Origin: Dichomitus squalens LYAD-421 SS1
Taxonomy: Eukaryota; Basidiomycota; Agaricomycetes; Polyporales; Polyporaceae
DNA length: 64,000 nucleotides
Assembly (NCBI RefSeq): GCF_000275845.1
Contig: NW_006766898.1
Location: 562,751-626,750, forward strand
Direction: 5' to 3'
Shown piece by piece: positions 10,609-22,738 of the stretch. The stretch's first letter is position 1, and the number at the start of each line of letters is the position of its first letter. Position numbers and translations under genes: made by a program. Below the pieces are notes generated by a model. The model saw only the letters and a list, made by a program, of their open reading frames with translations, ran no database searches and was not told where the DNA came from.

Positions 10609-13385
10609 TCATTTGCTCGAATACTTCCCAAGCCACCGGAAGACTTCGTAGTGCCACTTCAGACTATCAAACACCTTCAGCATCGGCCCTATGGCGTACA
10701 CAACAATCACAGATGCTTACCTGTTTTGGTGGTTCAGCACCCAGTGGTTCTCGTCAGGGAAGATGACCAATCGGCTAGGGACGCCGCGCCTGTTGCACGC
10801 CCGTGAGCCCCCAGTGCTGAGCTTCTATGAATGGATGACGTACTGTTGGAGGGCATGGAAGGCGCCAATCCCGTCCGTCTCGGGGAGGCGGTAGTCCTTG
10901 CTCCCGTGAATGACGAGCATTGGCGTCTCCCACTTGTCCACGAAGTTGATCGGGTCGAATTTCTTGATCACCTCCTGTGCACGAGGCTCCCAAGGGCGCC
11001 CTCCCCACTCGTAGTTGAAGAAGAAGAGCTCGTCAGTGGAGTAGCCGTGGTACTGAGCGCCGAACGCCTGAATGGAACTAAAATAAGTATGTCGCAACAG
11101 AAGGGGGCTTTGATGCCTTACCCCGTCATGGCAGACCAGCGCCTTGAAGTTGAAGCCGAACTCGGGATGGCCTTGGATCCAGCTGGAGCGATGTGAACAC
11201 CCGTGTCCTCAAAGGCAGTACCCAACGGACGTACTTGATAGCGTAGCCGCCGTAGCTGGCACCGGCAGCGACTGCACGGTCGGGGTCAACTTCAGGATAG
11301 TTGTCAAGGACGTACTTCCAGCCCTTCTGGAGGTCTGTTGACAGGACATAAGCGGACATGCGAAATCTCACAGGAATGCTAGGCACCCACCAACGAACGG
11401 CTTTCCTCCCCAGTCCTCCGCAATGGCATCGGTGAATGCTAGAGACACATATATGAGAACGACAGAAACCATGGAGAACAGGGACCGAGTACCTTGGCCA
11501 AACCCAGTAGAACCAGTCGGATTGATCGCAACGACGACATATCCCTGCTGGGCGAAGACTCGACGCGCACAATGAGAACTCGCGGTACTCTCCCTCGCAC
11601 GAATAACAGCGACTCACCGTTCAAGTTCCATCTGTTCGACCACGCATCCTCCCAAGCACCCTCCGGACCACCGTGGATCGCCAGCAGGACCGGCCACTTC
11701 TTCTTCTCGCCCTCCTTGAACCCAGGCGGCTTCAGCAGCCACCCGTGCACCTCCTTCCCCTCCGCGCCCTCGAACCAGAAGTCGCTGCCCTCGTCCAATG
11801 ACTTGCTCTTTAGCGCGCTCGCCGCGAAGCGCGTCAGCTGCTCGACCGCAGGCTTCCCGCTCTCGTTGAGCCCGCGCAGTACGAAGACGTCGTTCGGGCT
11901 CGTGAGCGACGAGCGCGTGAACACGAGCCGGCCGTCAGAGCGCGGCTGGATCGCGGACGCAGAACCAGTCGACGTGATCTCGTGCAGGACACGGAACTCC
12001 GCAGAGAGCGCGGGGTCGCTCGAGGAGTGAGACGGCGTCTCGGGGACAGGCAAGGAGAAGATCTTGCCGCGCGCATGGTCGTTGGCAGTGAAGAACACGG
12101 TCTTGTCGTCGTGCGCAAACTGCCATGCACGCTGTCAGCGCAAGTGAAGGCGACAATGATAGCAGCTACGCACCGCAATGCTACCGACGGAACGGTCCCA
12201 GTGCTCGGTCAAGGTGTACTGCACGTCCTTCTTGAGGTCGTAGATCACGAGCTTCGCACTGTAGGACGTCAGCGGGGCATACCACGGTGGACTTCACTGG
12301 GAACGTACCGATCGCTCTCGTGGCCATCGCGGTCCAGCTGCGTCCAAGCGGCCTTGTCTCCAGCCGTGTTGAACACAGGGCTGTGAGTCGCCCCATGTTC
12401 CCCCGAGGTGAGCTCGCGTGGCGTTGCCAGGCCGTGTATGTGGACGATGTATATCTGAGATGCAATTCATCAAGTTGCTCGAACGAATACTATGCAGGAA
12501 TTACGTTTTGTTTGGTGTGCCAGGCCTTCGGAAGCTGAGGATCCTTGGTGGTATATATGACATGAGTGTCGGACACGTCAAAGTCATCGGTGCCTCCGAA
12601 CGGCTCCACAGGAGCATGCTAGCGGAAATTGAGCCTACACACACTGGGGCGAGGCGGACGAGATTTACGTGGTTGGTGTCCTTCAGCAGGTTCACAAAGT
12701 CGCTGCCCAGAGCCCACTTCCCGTCCGCGCCCTTGCTGAGCTGAACGCTGAACAGGGACGGTCTCTTCGGGCCGACCCAGGTGTCCCAATGCCGCTCGAA
12801 TGTCTCGTCGTAGACGAACGCAGTATCGCCCCGGTTCTCCCAAGCCTCGTCGTTCTCCTTCACCTTCTTCAACTCACCGTCCTTGTGCACGTAGTCCGAG
12901 AACACGAGAATGCCCGCCTTGGCCGAGAAGCGGAAGTTGGTCGCGGAGTCGGTGGGAAACTTGCCGATGTGCTGAGGAGAGTCGGGGAGGCTGAGACCGG
13001 CAGGCGTCTCGACCTTGACAGAGATCGCGTAGAGGTTGATGACCTTGTCCTTGTCGGAGCCCTCGGCGACGGCGTGAGCAAGAGTACGGTTGTCCAGCCA
13101 GAACGCCTCGCCGCCGCTCGCTAGAGGGAATACGATGGGAGTGATGGAAGTCTCGACGGCGGCGATATGGATCGCCTTGCTATTCCTGATGGGGCTTATA
13201 GCTCGACGCCCCAAGAAGCTGCAGAGCACTCACTTCTTATCTTTCAAGGTGTACTGAGACACCGGCACAAACACAAGATCTCCGGCCTCATTGGCAGTTC
13301 CCGTTCCGGGCCTAGGGAGCTGGACGAGATCGATGGGCGAGAAAACGTCCGGGCTATCCTTGAAGACGGCTTCGGGCGTTGTCAT
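10609..13385 (-). CDS. S9 prolyl-oligopeptidase family dipeptidyl peptidase (DPP5 type)
   Basis: Serine peptidase releasing dipeptides from peptide N-termini. Multi-exon gene. The N-terminal beta-propeller half starts [20 protein letters not shown], and the catalytic half follows from [18 protein letters not shown]. The catalytic triad is visible: Ser in [12 protein letters not shown], Asp in [12 protein letters not shown], and His in [13 protein letters not shown]. The last two exons are short and end [11 protein letters not shown] then TGA at 10609. The chosen start at 13385 lacks a clear signal peptide. An in-frame ATG at 13472 would add 29 residues with a weakly hydrophobic stretch, so secretion is undecided. 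The first intron joins LKDK to [11 protein letters not shown]. The family is firm; the exact exon model is partly inferred. Confidence 0.85.
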
Positions 13386-14734
13386 GCTGGTGGTGGAGTT
13401 GAGGTGCGACTGTAGTGGGACTTGTGCTGCGAGCCCCAGAACGGATACGGGGAAACCTGGAGTAACCCACATCGTGGGGACTTGACCTCGAAGGCGTTAT
13501 GAAGCGTCAGAACCAAGATAACGTGGGGGTTATCGATGCGGTCGTCGATCGTGGGGGACAGCGCGAAAGGGGGTATTTCGGTGTGAGACCAGCGTGATCT
13601 CACGTCTGCGTCGACATCATCCCCGCCGCATACGCCATATGGCGACCCTCATGCCTCCCACAACCGTCTCATTTGGCGCAATCACAGTGGTTGCTGTCGG
13701 AGCATCTGATGAGCGCGATGGGTGTTCGCTACTTACGATCTGGTGAGTATCAAGTACGTACGAAGTAGTCCAGTACTTATGAAAAACGTCGAGGGCAGTC
13801 TGTTGAGCTTTGTCTCAGTACGACTCACGGTATACGTCATCCTCACTCTATGGGGTGCAGCAAATCTTTGAGTCATGCCATTGCCCTGAGTCATTCCGGT
13901 GTCCATTGGGAAAATGCGTGGATGGAAGGAAACCAGTCGTGGTCTCTGAGGGTAAATATGGGTCCTTCGATGTTCCGCGTGTAGTGGGCAAAGTCGTCAT
14001 GCCGGGAATGTTCTCGCCCATATAAAAACATGCTACCTTTTCCTTCCGATAATTCTTCTGAGACCGGGTGTGAAAATTACGAGCGAGGAATAACAACAGT
14101 TGACCAGTACTCAGATATCGCTATATCAAATGTCAGCATTGAGGTGTCAAACAGACCTCAATCCGAGTGATCTGCTTCCTACGCTGTTGTCTGACAAGCA
14201 CAGTTGCTGCGAAGCAGTTGAGATGAGTGCTTGATCGAACCACGCTGCCCCGATGCTTATATTTTCCACCCCAGTTCAGCGCAAGGCTTAGTGGCCGGAT
14301 TAGGCCCGGGCAGTATGACCTTGTCCTGGTTGGAGACTAATGATTCCATGAGTGAATCCGTCCTCCTACGCACAGTCGTAGTGCTATTATCATGAGCAGA
14401 CCACTCGCGCTACTGAGACCATTATGAAACTCGTGGCCTCCGGACGCACTGTATGATCTGCATGACCTCTCGTGATTGAAAAAAAGGTAAAACGGGACCA
14501 GGAGGTAGCAATGTTCCACTCTGGGCGACACGTTTCAAGGACAAAAGGCGACTTCGTCTGTGCATCAAGCCGGCGCGCCATTGCTGCGTGCTATCGTGGT
14601 GTCACTCCTTGTGTATGAGCATAGGGGGTGACGGAATGTGTGGATGCTGTTACGTGAAGCGCAAGAAGTCGTTGTAACTCGGTCTGTACAGGTACATGTA
14701 TGCCCCATAGATACATGGGCGTCGACCACGAACA
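13386..14734. other. Intergenic, peptidase to small mitochondrial gene
   Basis: About 1.3 kb with only short unsupported ORFs. It contains the peptidase promoter. No RNA gene or repeat is recognised. Confidence 0.45.
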
Positions 14735-15167
14735 TCAGCGGTCCTTGAGGTACTCGAGGACCTTCAGCACTTTGAGATCATCTCCGCTCGCGGCAGTCCG
14801 CCGTGCCAAGGCCTCTGTGAAATCCGTATCAGCCAGATGTAGAAGACATGGATCCAAGACGGAAGCCAATGATCCGCGAAGGGCGCGTACCACTATCTGA
14901 GCCTGTCCGGGATATGGCGAAGTAATGCGGTCCCCATCCATGCAGAGTCAGAGGAACGCCTTCCGCAGCATTCACCTCCGTATGCCAACCTAAGCTCTGC
15001 GCAAGCTCTTGGTCAATATAGAGCGTGCGGTTATCGAGTACCACTCTGAATTCCTTCGCTGGGCTAGACGTGGCGATACTGCCGGCTAGCCGCGTCGCGG
15101 ATTGAACACGGAATTGTCCTGGGCAAGACCTTAAGGCACGAGATAGCGTAGCACGGCAGAGTAACAT
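14735..15167 (-). CDS. Small hypothetical protein, probably mitochondrial
   Basis: Two exons, 15167-14891 and 14814-14735, are separated by a 76-nt intron with GTACGC donor, a CTGAT branch-like site and CACAG acceptor. They join in phase and give 118 residues. The N-terminus (MLLCRATLSRALRSCPGQF) has Arg, Ser, Leu and no acid, as expected of a mitochondrial targeting peptide. The rest has a short beta-rich part (KEFRVVLDNRTLYIDQELA) and a Lys/Leu-rich helical end (DLKVLKVLEYLKDR). I do not recognise the family. Support is the clean splice and the continuous codon quality, so the gene is likely real but unproven. Confidence 0.5.
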
Positions 15168-17252
15168 GGCAGAACTTGATTTGGAGATGTGTCCAGTAGC
15201 GTTACCTAGAGGTCAGTACCAGTTGGCCGAGATGACAGCTCGAAACCAAAGTAAGGCGCTACAGCTGGTTGCGAAATTTATGCCCGACCAACTCCGACGC
15301 AGTTTCGACCAGGGAAAAATCGAAAAAATCGAAAAAATCAAACAATTCATGCACTCGCGATTCTGCTCCCCTGTGTTCTATAAACTTTGCATAACCCCTA
15401 TAGCAGCGAGTACGAGACCTCACGAAACTTGAGTGGAGAGCGTAGGACTCCTGGTTCCCGACTTGTGCCCTTCGAGGGAAATCAATAGAAGCTCCCTATG
15501 GGCGATGAGGCCCAGTGAGAACCCCGTCTGTTTCCTACTATTCTGGTCTTTTTCAGCCGATTGCTGTCTGGCGTAAAGACAGAAACATGTAACAATCGCT
15601 AGAAATCGGTATCAATCGATGGAAAACGGTGGCAAAAGGCACAAAAAGCTATTTGCCGTCGATCGACTTTTCACGTCTATTTGCATCTTTTCCCCCCGAT
15701 ATTGGTATGTTCCGGTCTATTCAACGTCTGACAACCATATTGGGACAAATTACGACAGTACTGAGAAGTTCATATGCTTTATCCGGTTCTAGATCGAGCA
15801 TGGACGAGGATATTTATAGGTGGCTACTCTACGGTACAATTCTCGGATTACATATCAGTACGCTACTCCCCGCACCCGTGCGGCGTGCCAAGCCCACGTT
15901 CAGTGACCTATCACAAAGTACTGCTGCGTTGCCTCATGTGCTCTTTGCTTCCTGTGCAGTAACCTCGTATGCGACTTACCTGTATGCTGTGCGACAGCGA
16001 CTAGCCCACTCACTTGTATGTGACGTGTACAGACAGCGATGCCCCACCTGTTAGCCTCACGATGAGTGAGTGTACCTAAGGACAGGAAGGGATGGTGAGA
16101 GAAGGGAAGAAAGGGTGCCCAGACAGGAGAACGGCCATTGCCCACCTTATAAAGAGTGTCGCGAACACGGATGGCGTCATGGACGAAGGAGCCGGGGACG
16201 AGATCGAAGACCAGGTAAGAATGGATATGGTCGGATATCCGTTGGTCGGCACACAGGCAGACATATATATAATGGACATGGATGCAACAGTATATACGTC
16301 GAACACCCATTTAGTACTATCGATCGACGTCAAACGGCCCATTGTATATATAAAACTAGCCAATCGATGTATGAAATGAGCGCGTTAAACGCCGAGCTGT
16401 CATCCGAAATCGCTCAGAAAAGACGGCATTAGATAGCAATAGCCAGCAATCGTTGGCAATAGACGGGGTTTTCACTGGGGATGAGGTTTCTCACTCAGGC
16501 ATCTGCGCACCGCCTTGCAACGTCACTTATGAAAGTATATGGCTCATTTATAGTAAGTTTTGTGGGTTTATAGGAAGATGTTACACATTCTCGGCCAGAG
16601 CAGTAGGCAGTCTGCCTCCTGGCTCTTGCCAGCGCATCAAGCGCCGGAAGAGGTTCAGGCATCGGCGTATCTTCGTGACTCTTGTGCGCTTCAATGTCGT
16701 CTCCCCACTCTCATATCTGTAATAGAGTGTCTATATAGGCTCATGATACCTTTTCAGAACCAACTTCGTCAGCAGACACCTCATCAACTCTTATGCAACG
16801 CCGGTAGAGGCAGCGTTCAAGTAGCACCTAGTTCCGATTTTCTGGAGGCACCCTTTCCACACAACTGTCTTCAATAGACTGTATGGTCTATCGAAACTGT
16901 CTTTGGAATTCATTCCAGTCCAGATTTTGTCTCTTCTGCTCTTGAGAGCCTGTCCGTTCGCTCCGGCCTACCTGCCCAAAGTAGCGCCCATGAGGTCCTT
17001 GTAAGGTGCCTTCTGCGAACATCGTGGATCACCTTCGTTCATCATGTTTCAGGCTCTTATAGAGCTAGAAGGGTCGAATACCTTGTAAACTAGGTGCTCG
17101 ATAGTGCAGGGCGATTTATGGAATTTGTTTCATTTTACGATGCAGAAAGTGCACGAGCGTCAGTCGGAGACGGCTGGCATAAATTCCGCAACCAGCTGTA
17201 AGAGTCAATAAACCCTGACCGTCACTACCATACGCTCTACAGTACTCCTGTT
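15168..17252. other. Intergenic, 2.1 kb AT-richer region
   Basis: No gene is supportable. There is a short run of AAAAAATCG-like repeats at about 15310-15345 and AT-rich tracts near 16260-16370 (TATATATAAT). Several short ORFs on both strands look random. The proximal end should contain the promoter of the Doc/Fic-type gene at 17253. Confidence 0.45.
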
Positions 17253-17783
17253 ATGGCTTCCCAAGCTGCTCGCCTTGCCCGTATCTTCACTCCAGAATAT
17301 GCCCGTCGAGTCAACGCACAGATAGTACATCCTGCTCAGGCGACGGTTGTGAAGCCCAACGAGCTTGAGTCAGCTCTGGCTCGGCCAGTCAACGTAGCTA
17401 GATACGAACCTGATCGCCCAGCGGAATACCTCGCCGCGACTCTTTCGTACGGAGTCATCAAAGGTACATTAGCTGATCACTCAGTAAAGCGTAGGACGCG
17501 CCCGCTGATTTGACCCTCTAGGCCATCCATTCTTTGACGGGAACAAGCGAACCGGTATGTGTCCTCACGATGAGGGGCAACAAACGTCCTCGTTAACATT
17601 TGATAATGGCTAGCCTTCTTCCTTGCAAACGAGTACTTGCGCGCACAGGGCCTTCCTGGCCTACTTGACAGCTGCGAGGACGACCAGAGCCTGTTCGATG
17701 TTGCTGACCAACACGTCAATGCCGCAGCTGGGCAACTAGACGTAGAAGGGCTCGTCAGCAGATCACAGCACGCAAAGAACTGA
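17253..17783 (+). CDS. Doc/Fic-fold family protein
   Basis: Fic-fold proteins transfer AMP or phosphate to protein hydroxyls; the Doc branch is best known from bacterial toxin-antitoxin pairs. Exons are 17253-17463, 17522-17554 and 17614-17783, with clean GT-AG introns of 58 and 59 nt, giving 137 residues. The catalytic loop G-HPFFDGNKRT is built across exons 1-3 and matches the Doc form of the HPFx(D/E)GN(K/G)R signature. The stretch ELESALARPVNVARYEP upstream also matches Doc-type proteins, as does the downstream helix FFLANEYLRAQGLPGLLD. No antitoxin-like partner is adjacent. Two spliceosomal introns show that it is a settled eukaryotic gene. The host role is unknown; an old transfer from bacteria is possible. 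Confidence 0.8.
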
Positions 17784-18068
17784 GATGATCAGAACAGAAT
17801 GTACTATTATTCAGACCATGTGTTTTGAGAGGGCAGTTGAACTAGTGAAGAGGCTGCAACAGGTACACTATACTCCGAGAGGAGAGGAATATCCAACAAT
17901 AGCCCAAGTACACGTACACTACGCGACGCATACAGCGCAAACACTAATTGTCCGATCAGGGAGATTGTCCGAGGTGCGATATGTGTCCGCAATGATCACC
18001 ACGATGTAGTCCGTAACTATGTATGCGGTCCGTCAGCAAGCAGTCCGAGCGTGTCCACGCGAAATCGA

Positions 18069-18676
18069 TTAGGCAGAGCCAGTGGCATTATATACGATAG
18101 GCACGGAGGCGAGACTGAACTTCCTCCCAACGGGACCCTGCAAGGAAGCGCATCAGTACATGTCCGGCTCGACGGTCGCGCGCTTCCCGACGCAGCGCAG
18201 CGACGGTGGCGTAGGAAGCGTTTACAATAAAGGAAGAGAGTACTCACATCAGCAGCGCACCCGTCCCACTCCTCAATAACCGCGAGTTGCCACGTCTGGT
18301 CGCTCGCGCTCTGGCCCGCGCCGAACCCGCCTTGTGGCTGCGAGAAGTTGGGCATTACCAACTGTGGCGGCGCGGGGTTCTGCGGGTAGGGGACTGCGGG
18401 ATAGTTTGGCGCGTCGAAGCGCCCGAAGAAATACCCGCCCATGAAGACGTCCGAGGGCTGGACGGACGTCGGCACGTCCGTGACGAGGAAGACATTGTAC
18501 GCATACGAGGACGTGCAGTAGTCGCCGCGAATTTCGTACGAGAAGTTGAAGGATGCGCCGGGAGCGATATGCGTGCCCGGCTGGGGGAGCATGATGTCCC
18601 CGGGCGCGGCGAGCCCGCGCGACGCGAGGGTGAGGGCCGTGAGAGCAGTGGCGAGGGCGGAGGTAGAGAGCTTCAT
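18069..18676 (-). CDS. Small secreted protein
   Basis: Two exons, 18676-18248 and 18137-18069, with a 110-nt intron, encode 165 residues. The N-terminus is a clear signal peptide (MKLSTSALATALTALTLASRGLAA). The mature part contains MLPQPGTHIAPGASFNFSYE, a stretch typical of basidiomycete small secreted proteins with a beta-sandwich look, then DYCTSSYAYNVFLVTD and a Pro-rich loop. The C-terminus ends SVPIVYNATGSA, with one N-glycosylation sequon (NAT). Three Cys are present, the third (WDGCAAD) close to the splice. No catalytic motif is visible. It is probably extracellular or wall-associated; function unknown. Confidence 0.7.
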
Positions 18677-19741
18677 GATATGCGTTGTGGAGGAGGTGGA
18701 GCGGATCGGTGTTCAGAATTCTCTGGTAGGCGTTAGTAGCAGTGAGCCTTTTGAAGGGAAGGGCAAGGGGAGATGACGGATGAAACGGCAAGAAGCGGAG
18801 CCACCAACAGAGCGCAGGGATTTATACGTGCCACTTTACCTGTAGTCGATACCGGATGCAAACGTCCGCGATTCATTCCTTCCGTCACGCGCGCGCGAAG
18901 ATCAGACATGTGTGGTGCCGTCGTTTTGGCTGGAGTGCGGCATCAACAGCCTAGGATCACCGAAGGCCGCACCAGAACTCACTTTGGCCGAGCTCCACGG
19001 TCGACTCCGGTGGACTGTGGTACGTTAACTTGGAAGCTGAAGGCAGTGCGACCGGAGCCCGGCGGACAGGCCCGGACGCGCGGTCCGAATATACCCTTTC
19101 AGCCTGGGTCAAGGCCCATGTTGCCAGATTCCGCAGGACAGAACGAGCGTTCTATCGAACCTTGCCGGAATGCTGCTTGTCTGAAGACAATCCTCGAGTT
19201 CCTCGCCACAAGGCCCGTCATAAAAATAACGGAACTCGGGACTCGAAGGAGCAGAGACCTCAAGCTTGCAGCGCGGCACAGAAGGCGGACTCCACCGGGA
19301 AGCGACCATGACCAGATCCTGTCAATGTCAGCAACGGAGATGCAGCACACCTAATTGACAACTATCCGGCCAATGTCCGACCTAGACGTCGTCGCGCTCC
19401 GATGTCATTCGCTGTTGTTGAACGCGAAGAGTCATCATATTGGGCGGGTTTAGGCCGTCTAGCGGAGGAAGACTCACCCGACATCGTGATCGTGTCGGGT
19501 TCACTGCCTCGCGGTTGAAAAGCGGCGCATCTGCAGTCTCACGCTGGGAGCTTCTGGCCTGAACTTTGTCCGCTGACACGAGGCCACGAGGCTTCCGAAA
19601 GAGTGCTCCAGAACGCGAGAATACCGCGAAGTCGGCGATTAGCGCCGGCGTCGTAGCGGAGTAGCGATGCGAAGGCTGAAAGACAGAATACATTGCGATG
19701 CGCAAGTCCACAAACCGAATGCTGACTGAGAAAGACAGGTA
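18677..19741. other. Intergenic, secreted-protein promoter and rpt5 3' flank
   Basis: About 1.06 kb. ORFs at 18773-19354 overlap on both strands and show no domain. No repeat or RNA gene is seen. Confidence 0.45.
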
Positions 19742-21486
19742 CTACGTGAAATAATTGAGCGGATTCTTCTTCTTGCTCTGCACTACAGACAGAATCAGGG
19801 AATCAGCATATGGAGCACAGGCACGAGGCAGTGCAACGAGGCCACACAAATCAATGCGACTTACCTTCTGCAATACCACTGAGGAAGTGCTCGTGGCTCA
19901 ACTTCGTGGCACCTTCTCGTAGCGCGATCATACCGGCCTCAACGCAAACTGCCTTGAGCTGAGCGCCGTTGAACTCGTCTGTACTCCTCGCGAGCTCCTC
20001 AAAGTTGACATCCGAAGAAACAGCCATTTTCCGGGAGTGTATCTCAAGGATGCGCGCACGGGCGGTCTCGTTCGGCAACGGGAACTCGATCTTCCTGTCC
20101 AGACGACCGGACCGGAGCAGAGCGGGGTCAAGGATGTCGATACGGTTCGTAGCCGCGATAACCTGAACATCACGCGTGAAGACGTGAAGCACGTTAGAGA
20201 GAGTTTCGAGGGAAGGTGCGTACCTTGATTCGCTCGTCACTGCTGAAACCGTCAAGCTGGTTCAGGAGCTCAAGCATCGTCCGCTGTACCTCACGGTCAC
20301 CGCTCTTCTCGGAATCGAACCGTTTGGTACCAATGGCGTCCAACTCGTCAATGAAGATGATAGCTGGCGCTTTCTCCTTCGCGAGCTCGAACGCGTCCCG
20401 AACGAGCTTAGCACCGTCACCAATGAACATTTGCACCAGTGATGGACCAGCAAGCTTTAAATAGCAAGCGTTCGTTTGGGCTGCACATGCTCGTGCCATG
20501 AGAGTCTTGCCGGTGCCTGAAAATAGGTCAGCTCTGCGCGCGGGGTGTGCGTTCTGGCATGCACGGACCTGGAGGACCATACATCAGGCAACCTTTCGGT
20601 GGCTTAATGCCAAGCGTCTTGAACTTGTCCGCCTGCTCCATGGGCAAGACAATAGCCTCGACCAGCTCCTCGATCTGCTTCTCCAAACCACCGATGTCGG
20701 TGTAGGTCTCCGTCGGCCGCTCATCGACCTCCATTGCCTTGACACGCGAGTCGAACTCAGCGGGAAGCGTATCGAGTATGAGATACGAGTCCTTGTTGAC
20801 CCCGACAAGGTCTCCGGGTTTGAGCTTCTCGGCCGGGACAAGACCGATTAGAGGGAGAAAAACAGTTTGTCGTGTTGAGGTCTTGATGACGGCGCACTTG
20901 CCTTTGCGCATAGAGTCCAGGTCACGGTTGGCACCGTCCTCTTCGCCTTCGGGGTCGACATCTAGGATCTACGATACATCAGCATGGCCCTCCCAAAGAC
21001 TCGCGCCACCAACCCGAAGATACGGATATAAGAGGTGTCGGGAGCTCGCGTCCTCACAGCAGCAGTGGCGGAAATGCTCACCTCTACGACGTTCCCGACT
21101 AGATAGGGCAAAACCTTGTTCTGCTTGATCTTCTCGCCATTCTCCCTTATCTTCTCCTTCATGACACTCTGTTCGTGCTGGAGACGGAGGGTCTCTGAGC
21201 GCATAACCTTCGATTCGTGAAATGTTTAGAGTTCGGGCTGCGCTTGACTGTATGGGCAACGCACCTTGAGGTCATTGTCAATGAGCCGTATCCTCGTCAA
21301 AATCTCGTCCGTTGAAAGATTCATTATCTCCTCCGGAATATCGTCCCAAGTCTCCTCAGCTGGTTTGTCTGGGGTGGTGTCCATTGCTGCATCCTGGGCA
21401 GCGGGGACTGGTACAGAAGACGAAGGGGTGTTGTCAGGCTTGCTGCTGGTGTTGTCAGGTACATCGGGAGGTTGTGCTGAAGACAT
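19742..21486 (-). CDS. rpt5: 26S proteasome regulatory ATPase RPT5 (subunit 6A)
   Basis: AAA+ ATPase of the 19S base ring that unfolds substrates and opens the 20S gate. The start at 21486 opens [19 protein letters not shown] coiled coil follows ([17 protein letters not shown], then [20 protein letters not shown]), then an OB domain. The AAA domain holds Walker A in [11 protein letters not shown] split across an intron, Walker [12 protein letters not shown], and the arginine-finger and sensor region [22 protein letters not shown]. The final exon is tiny and ends PLNYFT with TAG at 19742. The last three residues Y-F-T differ from the strict HbYX tail, but RPT5 proteins commonly end this way (for example YYA or YFA). 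There are several 50-90 nt introns. It is divergent from eaf6, sharing a 438-bp spacer. Confidence 0.95.
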
Positions 21487-21924
21487 GGTTGACAAACACG
21501 AAGGACGACGGAAGACGGAGGTGCACGTCGCCTGCGCTGCTTGGCTCAGCTGCTCTCGCGGCGTACGCGTCCCGTGACATGCCGTCACGCGTCTGGGTCA
21601 CGCTCTGTCATCCCACTTGGTGGTGTCCGACCGGCGTTGCGTCTGCATAATGCCCTTCCAAGTTCCCCGAAAACGCCTCCCAAGCATACGTCCGCGATTT
21701 GATTGTACATGGTGCTTTGTTATGTGCATACCATTTCTTGTCAACTTGGAGCCCATACTGGACTCTCCGCTACGTTGACAACAGGGAAACTGACCAGAGT
21801 TCGGACACATAGCTGCACGTGACCAGACAGACACCAATATTGTCGCGTCGCGGTTAACTCTCCTTTGGTCCTCCTCGCCCACTCCCGTCGTCTTCTCAGG
21901 CTTCCTTGCGCACCCGCATCCTCA
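21487..21924. promoter_or_regulatory. Shared spacer between divergent rpt5 and eaf6
   Basis: 438 bp lies between the two start codons, so it must hold both promoters. No TATA box stands out. Two divergent nuclear-complex genes share it. Confidence 0.5.
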
Positions 21925-22589
21925 ATGTCGAACGATACGCCATCTGCAGAAGACAAGGCCAGATACGACGCTGCGCGGAAGGAGCTCAACCTCGCCTTGG
22001 CGAAGAAGAGAACGCTGGACAAACAGCTCGCAAGTCCTTCTCCTCTCATGTCCTCCCTCGGCACTGACGACGAATGTGTAAAGTCTCAACTCGAGGTGCA
22101 GATATATAATCTAGAGACATCCTATCTCACAGAGACTGCTGCCCATAGTGGAGGGAACATCATCCATGGCTTCGATGGCTATCTCAAGAACCAGCCTAGC
22201 GGAAGGAGGAAGTACGAGATCAGCGAGCAGGACCGCATATTCTCCGTGAGCAGCCTGACATACAAGAAGGTATGTCACGCGCCACTTCCCCCTTCAAATG
22301 ACCCAATCCTGGGCAGGCGTTGGAGTTATCCGGGGAAGGAGAGGAGTCGACTGCGACAGGGGAGGACCAGTCAAGAATGTCAACGCCTGGCCTTACCACT
22401 ATCAGCGTACCTCCTGCACCTCGAACAGAGGTGCTCTCGGCTGCCCAGCAAAAGAAGAATCGCGATAGGGAGTATCAGCGGAAGAAACGGGCGGCGCAGC
22501 GGAGAAGTACCACGACCCCCGCCAGCGACGACGAGAGCGTGTCCGGTCGAAAGCCCAGCAAAAGGGCACGTCTGGCTGACGACGATTAG
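21925..22589 (+). CDS. eaf6: NuA4 histone acetyltransferase subunit EAF6
   Basis: Small subunit of NuA4 and related MYST acetyltransferase complexes in the nucleus. It starts MSNDTPSAEDKARYDAARKE, with an N-terminal coiled coil followed by the family signature GNIIHGFDGYLKN and RRKYEISEQDRIFSVSSLTY. A short intron at about 22269-22317 joins YKK to ALELSGEGEE. The C-terminal part is low complexity and basic (QKKNRDREYQRKKRAAQRR), ending in a DDD tail. ORF extension upstream to 21865 is possible but lacks conservation. It is tail-to-tail with rrp40 (150 bp). Confidence 0.88.
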
Positions 22590-22738
22590 GTGAGTAGAGG
22601 TACCGCGATGCCTAGTCCGTGGACTCATGGCTTCACATTCAGAGCGAGACAGCCTCATGCTCATGACATGTACCATCAGCCTGAGACTGCCTATCACGGT
22701 GTCCGTGTATTATAGTGTATCGCATACCCGTACATCTA

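Noticed and set aside
15305..15350. AAAAAATCG-like tandem run
   Set aside because: Too short and imperfect to be a functional repeat array; likely simple sequence.
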